Shown here piece by piece: positions 1-8,300 of a DNA stretch of 64,000 nucleotides (position 1 is its first letter; every line of letters starts with the position of its first letter). The DNA is from Clostridia bacterium (GTDB taxonomy: Bacteria > Bacillota > Clostridia > Oscillospirales > SIG627): the NCBI GenBank assembly GCA_017440805.1, contig JAFSGN010000018.1, positions 26,482 through 90,481 on the forward strand, read 5' to 3'. The position numbers and the translations under genes were made by a program. The notes beneath the pieces are model-generated. The model worked only from the letters and a program-made list of their open reading frames with translations, was not told the origin of the DNA and searched no databases.

Positions 1-512
1 TCTGTGCAAATCATATTTCAAACTGGGACCCATTTATAGTTAGCACTACATTTCCTTTGGACTGGCGATATATTTCTAAAAGTTCACTGTTCAAAGTGCC
101 TGTTGTAGGTTGGTTTATGCGAAAAATCAAGGCAATCCCCGTGGACAGAAATTCGGCGGATGTTGTACCACTACGCACCGCTATAAGTGCCGCAAAACAG
201 GGACAGCCGGTTATGATTTTCCCCCAGGGAAAAAGAATAACAGAAATACCCCCTTCTCCGGAGCAGGCCATAAAGGGAGTGGCACTTATTATTGCCTCCA
301 CCAATGCTACGGTTGTTCCCATGGGTATATACACAAAGGGTTATAAAGCAGGATTGTTCAAGCGGTTTTATGTGAATATCGGTCAGCCTGTTACCCCCGA
401 AATGTATCGTAAAATTCTTGATGAAGGTGAAAAAGAAACCCGTTTTGAACGGCTTACCGACTATGTGTTCGGAAAGGTTTGCGAACTTGCAAAAAAAGAT
501 GCGGAAAATTAG
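1..512 (+). CDS. plsC: 1-acyl-sn-glycerol-3-phosphate acyltransferase, 5' truncated by the window edge
   Basis: Transfers an acyl chain to lysophosphatidic acid to make phosphatidic acid at the inner membrane face. The frame is open from base 3 and has no start in the window, so the N-terminus lies upstream. The catalytic HX4D box is visible before the first internal start codon (NHISNWD, about bases 9-29). The second family box reads IFPQGKR, a variant of the usual FPEGTR. A conserved core follows (VALIIASTNATVVPMGIY). The order plsC-ispH-rpsA matches the cmk-plsC-ispH-rpsA arrangement known in Clostridia, so cmk is expected just upstream. Family assignment is firm; exact acyl specificity is not. 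Confidence 0.9.
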   Translation, partial: CANHISNWDPFIVSTTFPLDWRYISKSSLFKVPVVGWFMRKIKAIPVDRNSADVVPLRTAISAAKQGQPVMIFPQGKRITEIPPSPEQAIKGVALIIASTNATVVPMGIYTKGYKAGLFKRFYVNIGQPVTPEMYRKILDEGEKETRFERLTDYVFGKVCELAKKDAEN

Positions 513-552
513 ACTTTTTTGAAATTTTCCATACAGACCGGGAGAGAACAAA

Positions 553-1434
553 ATGAAAATAATACAGTCCGAACTTGCGGGATTTTGCTTCGGAGTCCGT
601 CGTGCTGTCGAGATGATATACAACGAAATCGAAAAAAAACCGGGCAAAATTTACACATTGGGCAAGATTATACATAACGACGACTTTAATCAGGAATTGT
701 GCCGGAAAGGCGTCGAAATTATAAGCGAGGATATGCTGGACACCATTGACCCTTCGGATTCGGTGGTTATACTCAGAGCACACGGCTCTCTTGCCGAAAT
801 ATACGAAAAACTGAAAAAAAGGGGCATAAGGTATGTGGATACCACCTGTCCCTATGTAGAAAAAATACAGAAAATTGCCAATTCCGAGAAGGATGAAAAA
901 ACCAATATTTTTATTATCGGAGACAAAGACCACCCCGAAATAAAAAGCATCTGCAGTTTCGCCCGCAAAGGCGTAAAATATGACAATGTAAAAGTTTTTA
1001 AGGATTCCAAAGAACTGGAAAGTTATTCACAGTTACATAACGATTTATACAACATTCGGACAATTTTGTTCGCTCAGACGACACAAAAGATTGACGAATG
1101 GAAAAATTGTTTGAAAATTGCAAAAAAACTATATACAAATCTCACGATTTTTGATACAATATGTAAAGTGACTGAAAAAAGGCAACTTGATGCGGAAACC
1201 ATCTCGAAAGAGGTGGACCTTATGCTGGTAATCGGCGGAAAGGACAGTTCCAATACCTGTAAACTTGCCCAGGTCACTTCAAAAAACTGCCTGACGCGGC
1301 ATATAAAAAATGCGTCGGAAATACCATACGATATTATACAGCCGGAAATGGTTGTTGGTATAACTGCCGGTGCTTCAACACCGGACAGAATTATTCAGGA
1401 GGTTATTCAAAATGTCAGAAGCAAAAAACTTTGA
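553..1434 (+). CDS. ispH: 4-hydroxy-3-methylbut-2-enyl diphosphate reductase (IspH/LytB)
   Basis: Last enzyme of the MEP isoprenoid pathway; a [4Fe-4S] enzyme that reduces HMBPP to IPP and DMAPP. At 293 aa it has the usual length. The three cluster cysteines are recognisable: Cys12 in GFCFGVRRAV, Cys99 in VDTTCPYV, and one in FDTICKVTEKRQ near residue 200. Substrate-binding residues are also present: His41 (IIHND), His77 (RAHGS), QTT and SSN. A GGGAGA ribosome site precedes the ATG. The 3' end overlaps the S1-domain gene by 23 bp. In many Clostridia these two are one fused protein; here they are separate but translationally linked. Confidence 0.96.
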   Translation: MKIIQSELAGFCFGVRRAVEMIYNEIEKKPGKIYTLGKIIHNDDFNQELCRKGVEIISEDMLDTIDPSDSVVILRAHGSLAEIYEKLKKRGIRYVDTTCPYVEKIQKIANSEKDEKTNIFIIGDKDHPEIKSICSFARKGVKYDNVKVFKDSKELESYSQLHNDLYNIRTILFAQTTQKIDEWKNCLKIAKKLYTNLTIFDTICKVTEKRQLDAETISKEVDLMLVIGGKDSSNTCKLAQVTSKNCLTRHIKNASEIPYDIIQPEMVVGITAGASTPDRIIQEVIQNVRSKKL

Positions 1435-2578
1435 TGAAAACATGAGTTTTCAGGAAATGCTTGACCAGTCTTTCAAAACTTTACATACAGGAGAAAAGGT
1501 AACAGGTACAATCACATCGGTATTGCCCAATGAAGTGCAAGTTGACTTGGGTATCAAACACACCGGCATACTGCCCGTTTATGAAATTACCGAAGATTCA
1601 ACTTTTGATGTGGCTGCAAACTTTAAAGTTGGCGATGAAATCACTGTTGTGGTTACAAAGTTCAATGACTCCGAAGGTATAGTTCATCTTTCCAAGAAAA
1701 AGGCAGATTCTGAAAAATCATGGGCACTTATTACCGAGGCACACGAAAATCAGACTGTTCTCTCCGGAAAAGTTGTTGATACACTTGAAAGAGGTATTAT
1801 CGTTTATATAGGAGCAAGCCGTGTATTTGTTCCCGGTAAACTTGCAGGTCTTTCCAGAGATGCAGACCTGAAATCTCTCCAGGGCAAAACAGTTGATTTG
1901 AGAATTATCGAAATTGACGAACTCCGCCATCGTGCAAAAGGCTCTATCAGAAGTGTTATTGATGAAGCAAAGAAGAAAGTTGCCGACGAATTCTGGGCAA
2001 AAGCAGAAGTTGGCACATTCTACGACGGTGTTGTAAAATCCACCACCGACTACGGTGCATTTGTTGATATCGGCGGTGTTGAGGGAATGGTACACATTTC
2101 CGAACTTGCGTGGAAGAGAGTTAAACATCCTACAGATGTTGTTAAGGAAGGTCAGCAGATTAAAGTGTTTATCAAGGCACTTGACCCCGAAACACGCAGA
2201 ATTTCTTTAGGATATAAGACAGAGGACACAAATCCCTGGAAGATATTCAACGAAAAATTCAAAATCGGCGATACCGCAAGCGTTAAGGTTGTAGGTCTTA
2301 CTGCATTTGGTGCTTTTGCTGAAATCGTTCCCGATGTTGACGGTCTTATCCACATTTCTCAACTTTCCGACCACCGTGTTGCAAAGGTTGACGAAGTTGT
2401 TAAGGTAGGGGATGTTGTTGATGCAAAGATTATAGACATTGACGACGAAAAGAAAAATATCAGCCTTTCCATCCGCGCTCTTATCGAGCCTGCAGAGGTT
2501 GAAGAGGCAAGTCCCGTAGACGAAGTTGAAGTTTACAACTCGGATAATGCGGAAAATGCCGAAACAGACGCTGAATAA
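1412..2578 (+). CDS. rpsA: S1 RNA-binding domain protein (ribosomal protein S1 homolog)
   Basis: 388-aa protein of four tandem S1 OB-fold repeats, roughly at residues 30-100, 115-180, 200-270 and 285-355, with an acidic Glu/Asp-rich tail. Family members bind mRNA and help translation initiation on the 30S subunit. The third repeat shows the best motif (VGTFYDGVVKSTTDYGAFV). I chose the ATG at 1412 because a perfect AGGAGG lies at 1397-1402; the frame is open further upstream but without a ribosome site. The start lies inside the 3' end of ispH. A strong terminator follows. Confidence 0.92.
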   Translation: MSEAKNFDENMSFQEMLDQSFKTLHTGEKVTGTITSVLPNEVQVDLGIKHTGILPVYEITEDSTFDVAANFKVGDEITVVVTKFNDSEGIVHLSKKKADSEKSWALITEAHENQTVLSGKVVDTLERGIIVYIGASRVFVPGKLAGLSRDADLKSLQGKTVDLRIIEIDELRHRAKGSIRSVIDEAKKKVADEFWAKAEVGTFYDGVVKSTTDYGAFVDIGGVEGMVHISELAWKRVKHPTDVVKEGQQIKVFIKALDPETRRISLGYKTEDTNPWKIFNEKFKIGDTASVKVVGLTAFGAFAEIVPDVDGLIHISQLSDHRVAKVDEVVKVGDVVDAKIIDIDDEKKNISLSIRALIEPAEVEEASPVDEVEVYNSDNAENAETDAE

Positions 2579-2593
2579 GTAAAACAAAAGAAC

Positions 2594-2640
2594 ATGACCT
2601 TGCCGTTGTTTGTCAAAAGAACACGGTAAGGTCATATTTG
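2594..2640 (+). terminator. Rho-independent terminator after rpsA
   Basis: Thirteen-base-pair inverted repeat (ATGACCTTGCCGT at 2594-2606 with ACGGTAAGGTCAT at 2623-2635, one wobble pair). The trailing T-rich tract is modest. It closes the plsC-ispH-rpsA unit. Confidence 0.8.
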
Positions 2641-2719
2641 TGTTCATAGAGGGTGTGGGAAAACATGACGGAAGAAAATTTTTATACGGTATATTGCGGG
2701 GGATATTTACACTAATCCG

Positions 2720-2748
2720 TTGACTTATAAAAAATTTTGTTATATAAT
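2720..2748 (+). promoter_or_regulatory. Sigma-A type promoter for the 2822-3850 gene
   Basis: TTGACT at 2720-2725 and TATAAT at 2743-2748 are separated by exactly 17 bp. They lie about 70 bp upstream of the ATG at 2822, after the rpsA terminator. Confidence 0.75.
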
Positions 2749-2821
2749 ATAGTAGGAAAATTGTTTGTATTTGTGAAAAAATATTGTTTTCCCTGAATTT
2801 TTCTGTAAGAAAGGCAAGTAT

Positions 2822-3850
2822 ATGAAAAAATACATAAAAAATTTGTGGGATGACCCCGTAAAGCGTGACTGGTGTCTTTTTGCGGTTATGACTTTTGTGT
2901 TTACATTCGCTCTTTATGCAGGGAGTACCTCCCGCGGATTTATCTCAACATTCCCCATATTCTTTTTTGCGGCGACAGGTGTTTTTCTGTTCTACAGAAA
3001 TCTTAAAAATTCCCTTCTGATGACTGCCCTTTTGTCCCTTTGCGTGAGTCTTGGCGACTCAAGCGGATACAATTCGGTTGCGGAATATACACCATCCATG
3101 AGTCAATCGGTTGTCAAGGTTGTTTTCTTTGTTTTTTCGGCAGTTCTTGCTTATTACTGTGCAGGACTTATCAAAAGAAAAAAATTATGGTGCATTATAG
3201 GGGCGGTTGTTGTTTTTGCAGTATATCTTGCGGTATTCAACAGTGTTTTCGGAAATATATTTGACGCGGTAAAAAATCAGAACAATGTCCGGGCATACCT
3301 TTCTGAAAACTATCCTCTGCAGGAAACAGAAACCATGAGGACAAACTATAACTTTAAAACCCGCACATATGAAACCACAATAACTTTTAAGGAAAAAGAC
3401 AGAAATTATTACGGCGAGGAACGGATTGTCCTTGAAAAAAATTATGACGGATATTTTCTGTATGCAAAACAGGCGGTATTTGAAATGGGTTCAAGTGTTA
3501 TAACCGCCGCCGTGCGTGAGGGCGGACTTGATTGTGCCTTCGATATAGCCTATCTGCCTTTTGAAGAGATGCCGGAGAAAAAAATGTTTGACTTGGGCGG
3601 GGAATATCAGAAATTGTTTCCGTACTTAAGTTATGAAATAATAATAACCGACGATGTTAAAGATATTGAGGAATTTGAAGAAGTATGCCGTAGTTTTGTG
3701 CTTTCTCTTGAGGACAGGGCAGAGTACAGGTCAATCAGATTTTACGGCGGAGAAAAATACGGGTTGTTGTATCAACTGGATGCATCGGAAAACGGCATCA
3801 CAGGCGTAAAGCCCTTTGATAAAGACCAATATATTGACAGTCACCGATAA
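2822..3850 (+). CDS. Unknown protein with four N-terminal membrane helices and a soluble C-terminal domain
   Basis: 342 aa; I do not recognise the family. About four hydrophobic segments lie within residues 18-150 (for example FAVMTFVFTFALYAG and WCIIGAVVVFAVYLAVF), with a basic RKK loop between them. A soluble region of about 190 residues follows, alternating beta-like and acidic stretches. The N-terminus is short, basic and positive-inside. The gene has its own promoter and an AAGGCAAG-type ribosome site. It is followed after 32 bp by the decarboxylase-like gene, so the two may be cotranscribed. No catalytic motif is evident. Confidence 0.7.
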   Translation: MKKYIKNLWDDPVKRDWCLFAVMTFVFTFALYAGSTSRGFISTFPIFFFAATGVFLFYRNLKNSLLMTALLSLCVSLGDSSGYNSVAEYTPSMSQSVVKVVFFVFSAVLAYYCAGLIKRKKLWCIIGAVVVFAVYLAVFNSVFGNIFDAVKNQNNVRAYLSENYPLQETETMRTNYNFKTRTYETTITFKEKDRNYYGEERIVLEKNYDGYFLYAKQAVFEMGSSVITAAVREGGLDCAFDIAYLPFEEMPEKKMFDLGGEYQKLFPYLSYEIIITDDVKDIEEFEEVCRSFVLSLEDRAEYRSIRFYGGEKYGLLYQLDASENGITGVKPFDKDQYIDSHR

Positions 3851-3882
3851 ATAATACAGCATTGAGAGGAAAAGGAAAAAGC

Positions 3883-5130
3883 ATGAAAAAACCATTTGTA
3901 ACTCTGGAAAAAGTAAAGGAAATAGCACAGAAATACCCCACCCCGTTCCATCTTTACCACGAGGAAGGAATTGTGGAAAACGCAAGACGGCTCAATAAGG
4001 CGTTTGCCTGGAATAAAGGTTTCCGCGAGTATTTTGCTGTAAAGGCAACCCCCAACCCCCACCTTCTGAAAATATTGCAGAAAGAGGGATGCGGTGTGGA
4101 CTGCTCTTCTCTGACCGAACTTATGATGGCGGAAAAGTGCGGTTTTCACGGAGAGGACATTATGTTTTCTTCAAATGTCACTCCCGCCGAGGACTTTATT
4201 TACGCAAGAAAACTTGACGCGTTTATTAATTTTGACGATATAACACACATTGATTTTCTCCGGGAAATTTCAACAATACCGCAGACGGTGTGTTGCCGGT
4301 ACAATCCGGGCGGAGATTTTGTGTGCGGAAATCAGATTATGGGAAATCCGGCTGACGCAAAATACGGACTTACAAGAGAGCAACTCACTCTTGCTTTCAG
4401 AAAATTAAAAGAACTGGGTGCACAGAAGTTCGGACTTCATGCTTTTCTTGCAAGTAACACCACCACAAACGAGTATTATCCCACTCTTGCGGCGACTCTC
4501 TTCAGAACAGCGGTGGAACTTGCCGGGGAAACAGGGGTAAAGATAGATTTTATAAACCTCTCGGGCGGTGTGGGTGTTCCGTATAAACCGGAAGATAAAC
4601 CTGCTGACATCGAAGCAATCGGCGAGAGTGTAAGAAAGGTGTTTGAAGAAATTCTTGTTCCTGCAGGTCTTGGTGATGTGAAAATATTTACCGAACTGGG
4701 CAGATTTATGATGGCACCGTACGGAGCGCTTGTGTCACAGGTTATTCACTTTAAGGACACCCATAAATTTTATGTGGGACTTGATGCCTGTGCTGCAAAC
4801 CTTATGAGACCGGCAATGTACGGCTCATATCACCATATAACCGTTCTGGGCAAAGAAAATATGCCCCTTACGGTAAAATGCGATGTTACGGGAGGACTTT
4901 GCGAAAACAACGATAAGTTTGCCATTGACAGAATGCTTCCCGAAACACAAAGGGGAGACTATGTGTTTATTCATGATGCAGGTGCTCACGGACACGCAAT
5001 GGGATATAACTACAACGGAAAACTGCGGTCTGCCGAGATCCTTCTCTGCAAAGACGGCTCGTTTAAACTTATCCGCCGTGCCGAAACCCCCCAGGACTAT
5101 TTTGCAACCCTGGATTTTGACCGGTTATAA
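3883..5130 (+). CDS. PLP-dependent decarboxylase of the diaminopimelate decarboxylase family
   Basis: 415-aa fold-type III PLP enzyme. The PLP lysine lies in EYFAVKATPNPHLL near the N-terminus. Glycine-rich phosphate-binding turns (LSGGVGVPY) and the C-terminal CENNDKFAIDR segment match the LysA family, which makes lysine from meso-DAP. The final motif reads GAHGHAMGYNYNGKLRSAE, with His where typical LysA has Tyr after GA. So this is a divergent subgroup, and specificity for DAP is inferred rather than shown. Start chosen at 3883, after the purine-rich site GAGAGGAAAAGG; a TTG 21 bp upstream is less likely. No other lysine gene is nearby. Confidence 0.75.
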   Translation: MKKPFVTLEKVKEIAQKYPTPFHLYHEEGIVENARRLNKAFAWNKGFREYFAVKATPNPHLLKILQKEGCGVDCSSLTELMMAEKCGFHGEDIMFSSNVTPAEDFIYARKLDAFINFDDITHIDFLREISTIPQTVCCRYNPGGDFVCGNQIMGNPADAKYGLTREQLTLAFRKLKELGAQKFGLHAFLASNTTTNEYYPTLAATLFRTAVELAGETGVKIDFINLSGGVGVPYKPEDKPADIEAIGESVRKVFEEILVPAGLGDVKIFTELGRFMMAPYGALVSQVIHFKDTHKFYVGLDACAANLMRPAMYGSYHHITVLGKENMPLTVKCDVTGGLCENNDKFAIDRMLPETQRGDYVFIHDAGAHGHAMGYNYNGKLRSAEILLCKDGSFKLIRRAETPQDYFATLDFDRL

Positions 5131-5180
5131 TAAATAAGACTTTGTTCAAAAGGCAGATATAACAAGAAAAATATTAAAAA

Positions 5181-5208
5181 CCCCTGTATTAAACAGGTTT
5201 GAGGGGAG
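5181..5208 (+). promoter_or_regulatory. Leader hairpin that could sequester the ribosome site of the EutH-like gene
   Basis: CCCCT at 5181-5185 can pair with AGGGG at 5202-5206, which is the Shine-Dalgarno site of the ATG at 5215. An inner CCTGT/ACAGG pairing also exists. This suggests translational control, but the stem is short. Confidence 0.35.
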
Positions 5209-5214
5209 TATACT

Positions 5215-6282
5215 ATGAATATTTTAACAACTGTTATTCTGATATTTTCTGTTCTGGGTATTATTGATAAACTCCTGGGAAATAAGTTCGGTCTGGGAGA
5301 AGAACTGGAAAAAGGTTTTTCCATTTTTATTCCCATGATATTCTCTACACTGGGAATACTTGTTGTTGCTCCGGCAATAGGAGTATGGATTACACCGGTT
5401 TTTGACTGGTTCTATTCGGTTTTTAAAATTGACCCGTCTATTATTCCCGCATCCCTTTTTGCCAACGATATGGGAGGCATGACACTTGCAAATGCAATCT
5501 GCCGTACCGAAAGTATCGGAAAATTCAATGCCTTTGTTGTTTCCTCAATGATGGGTTGCGTTGTTTCCTTTACAATTCCCTTTGCTTTGAGCGTTGTAAA
5601 AAAAGAACAGCACAGAGAACTTTTGTTCGGTTTGCTCTGCGGAATAATTACTATTCCCGTAGGTTGTTTTGTGGCGGGACTTGTTTGCGGAATAGGTGTA
5701 GGTGAATTGTTTATGTGCCTTTTGCCGTTGATGTTGTTCTCGGTTATTTTAGGTGTTTTGCTTATCCTGTTCAGAGATATCTGTATCAAGGCATTTGCCG
5801 TATTCGGACACTTTTTCAGATGGATTTCCGCTTTTGGTCTTGCTGCGTCAATATTTACTTTTGTAACCAAAATTCAGATATGCGAACATTTTGCAACTTT
5901 TGAAGATGCGGCATTTATCTGCGTAAATGCCTGTGTTACCTTGTCGGGAGCGTTGCCTCTTATATATGTGGTTTCAAAATTGTTGAATAAACCTCTCAGC
6001 AAGGTAGGAGACAAGTTCGGAATTGACTCTTTGTCGGCATTTTCCTTCCTTTCAACCCTTGTTACCAATACAACCACCTTCAGTTCCATGGATAAAATGA
6101 ACAAAAAGGGAATTGTGCTTAATTCAGCCTTTGCTGCTGCGGCATCCTTTGTGTTCGGCACACACCTGGCGTTTACAATGGCATTTGACTCCACTTACAT
6201 ATTCCCTCTGATTGTGGGAAAAATTGTTTCGGGTATTGTAGCGGTAGTTCTGGCACTGGTGATTTACAAAGAAAAAGAATAA
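5215..6282 (+). CDS. EutH-like ethanolamine permease family protein
   Basis: 355-aa polytopic membrane protein with about ten hydrophobic segments. It aligns by eye with EutH over its length: GIIDKLLGNKFGLGEELEKGF at the start, then SLFANDMGGMTLA, GIITIPVGCF, KPLSKVGDKFGI, LVTNTTTFSSMDKM and the final FPLIVGKI. EutH proteins import ethanolamine in eut microcompartment clusters. No other eut gene is in the window, so the substrate is uncertain and could be another small amine. It lies 84 bp after the decarboxylase gene, hinting that a decarboxylation product might be moved. The start is fixed by the AGGGGAG site at 5202-5208. Confidence 0.8.
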   Translation: MNILTTVILIFSVLGIIDKLLGNKFGLGEELEKGFSIFIPMIFSTLGILVVAPAIGVWITPVFDWFYSVFKIDPSIIPASLFANDMGGMTLANAICRTESIGKFNAFVVSSMMGCVVSFTIPFALSVVKKEQHRELLFGLLCGIITIPVGCFVAGLVCGIGVGELFMCLLPLMLFSVILGVLLILFRDICIKAFAVFGHFFRWISAFGLAASIFTFVTKIQICEHFATFEDAAFICVNACVTLSGALPLIYVVSKLLNKPLSKVGDKFGIDSLSAFSFLSTLVTNTTTFSSMDKMNKKGIVLNSAFAAAASFVFGTHLAFTMAFDSTYIFPLIVGKIVSGIVAVVLALVIYKEKE

Positions 6283-6322
6283 ACCTTAAAAATAAATTTA
6301 AAATTACAGGAGGGAGAACAAG

Positions 6323-8299
6323 GTGGACAAGTTTATTTTGCACTCTGACTATAAACCTACAGGCGACCAGCCGCAAGCCATAGAAAAACTTGCCCGCGGT
6401 GTTCTTGAAGGGAAAAAAGAACAGATTTTACTGGGTGTTACCGGTTCTGGAAAAACTTTTACCATGGCAAATGTCATTGAAAAGGTAAATCGCCCCACAC
6501 TTGTTCTTGCCCACAACAAAACTCTTGCCGCACAACTTTGTACCGAGTTCCGCGAGTTTTTTCCCGAAAACGCGGTGGAGTTTTTTGTGTCCTACTATGA
6601 CTATTATCAGCCGGAAGCATATATTCCCGGCAAAGATTTGTATATTGAAAAAGACTCTTCCGTAAATGACGAGATAGATAAACTCCGTCACAGTGCAACC
6701 TCTGCACTTTTTGAACGCAGGGATGTTATTGTTGTTTCCAGTGTTTCCTGTATATACACCCTGGGCGACCCGAACGAATATAAAAATATGGTACTGTCGG
6801 TGCGTCCGGGGATGGAAATAGGCAGAGATAATTTTATATCAAGCCTTGTTTGTCTGCAGTACGAAAGAAATGACATAGATTTTTCCCGCAATAAGTTCCG
6901 TGTAAGAGGAGATGTTGTTGAACTTTTCCCCTCAAATGCCACCGACATAATACTCAGGGTGGAATTTTTCGGTGACGAGGTTGACCGTATATCCGAGGTT
7001 CATCATATTACCGGCGAGGTTAAGAAAAATCTTATTCACGCGGCGATATATCCTGCATCTCATTATGTTACCACCGAGGAAAAAAGAGAAATGGCGATAG
7101 GCGAAATATACCGGGAAATGCAGGACAGAGTTGCCTTTTTCAAGTCGGAGGGCAAACTTATTGAGGCACAAAGAATAGAAGAACGGGTAAAATACGATAT
7201 GGAAATGCTCCGGGAGATAGGTTACTGTTCCGGAGTAGAAAATTATTCCCGCATTTTTTCGGGAAATCCTCCCGGAGCCACACCCTATACTCTTCTGGAC
7301 TATTTCCCCAAGGATTTTCTCCTGCTCATAGACGAATCCCACGCCTCCGTACCTCAGATAAGGGGTATGAGCGGAGGGGACCATGCCCGTAAGAAAAACC
7401 TTATAGACTACGGATTCCGTCTGCCAAGTGCTTTTGATAACAGACCTTTGCGGTTTGAGGAATTTAATTCAAAACTCAATCAGATAATATATGTCAGCGC
7501 AACTCCCGCGGAATATGAAAAAAGCCGTGCAACAGAGATTGCGGAACAGATAATACGCCCTACGGGACTCTGCGACCCCGTTGTAGAGGTACGCCCTACC
7601 GACGGGCAGATAGAGGACCTTATTGGAGAGATAAATGCCCGTACCGAAAAAGGACAGCGGACACTTGTTGTAACTCTCACAAAGAAAATGGCAGAAGACC
7701 TTACCGATTTTCTTCAGGAGAGGGAAATTAAAGTACGGTATATGCATCACAGTATCGATACAATGGAGCGAATGGAGATTATACGGGATTTAAGACTTGG
7801 TGAATTTGATGTTCTTGTGGGAATAAATCTTCTCCGTGAAGGTCTTGATTTGCCCGAAGTCTCTCTTGTTGCTGTACTTGATGCCGACAAAGAGGGATTT
7901 TTGAGAAGCGAAACCTCTCTCATACAGACAATAGGCCGTGCCGCGCGAAACGCCGAGGGTACTGTAATAATGTATGCCGACAAAATAACCGAATCAATGG
8001 AAAAGGCTATAAGCGAAACGGCAAGAAGACGGAAAATACAGACCGAATACAACAAAAAGCATAATATTACGCCTGTAACAATCACAAAATCGGTTAAAGA
8101 TATAATAGATATTTCCGCCGACAACCTTATATCTGCCTCAAAGGCGGAAAAGGGCGAAAAGAAACTGAGCAAAAAGGAAAAGGAACTTCTCATACAGCGT
8201 CTTTCCGAGGATATGAAAAATGCGGCAGCAATGCTGGAATTTGAAAAGGCCGCAATGATAAGAGATAAAATAATAAAGTTGAAAAAACAGGAGAAATAA
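6323..8299 (+). CDS. uvrB: Excinuclease ABC subunit B
   Basis: Damage-verification helicase of nucleotide excision repair; it receives DNA from UvrA and recruits UvrC. At 658 aa it has the standard length. Visible elements are Walker A GVTGSGKT near residue 40, the beta-hairpin region rich in Tyr ([13 protein letters not shown]), the IDESH box, [10 protein letters not shown], the helicase motifs [13 protein letters not shown] and QTIGRAARN, and a C-terminal UVR domain that binds UvrA and UvrC. It starts at GTG, preceded by an excellent AGGAGGGAG at 6308-6316. The next gene, uvrA, begins one base after the stop. Confidence 0.98.
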   Translation: MDKFILHSDYKPTGDQPQAIEKLARGVLEGKKEQILLGVTGSGKTFTMANVIEKVNRPTLVLAHNKTLAAQLCTEFREFFPENAVEFFVSYYDYYQPEAYIPGKDLYIEKDSSVNDEIDKLRHSATSALFERRDVIVVSSVSCIYTLGDPNEYKNMVLSVRPGMEIGRDNFISSLVCLQYERNDIDFSRNKFRVRGDVVELFPSNATDIILRVEFFGDEVDRISEVHHITGEVKKNLIHAAIYPASHYVTTEEKREMAIGEIYREMQDRVAFFKSEGKLIEAQRIEERVKYDMEMLREIGYCSGVENYSRIFSGNPPGATPYTLLDYFPKDFLLLIDESHASVPQIRGMSGGDHARKKNLIDYGFRLPSAFDNRPLRFEEFNSKLNQIIYVSATPAEYEKSRATEIAEQIIRPTGLCDPVVEVRPTDGQIEDLIGEINARTEKGQRTLVVTLTKKMAEDLTDFLQEREIKVRYMHHSIDTMERMEIIRDLRLGEFDVLVGINLLREGLDLPEVSLVAVLDADKEGFLRSETSLIQTIGRAARNAEGTVIMYADKITESMEKAISETARRRKIQTEYNKKHNITPVTITKSVKDIIDISADNLISASKAEKGEKKLSKKEKELLIQRLSEDMKNAAAMLEFEKAAMIRDKIIKLKKQEK

Positions 8300-8300
8300 A

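Noticed and set aside
454..933. Long antisense frames over ispH, rpsA, uvrA and others
   Set aside because: They lie opposite to well-supported genes, lack ribosome sites and have no recognisable domains; treated as shadows.
1370..1411. Upstream extension of the S1 protein
   Set aside because: Residues before the ATG at 1412 are ispH read in another frame; AGGAGG at 1397 supports the later start.
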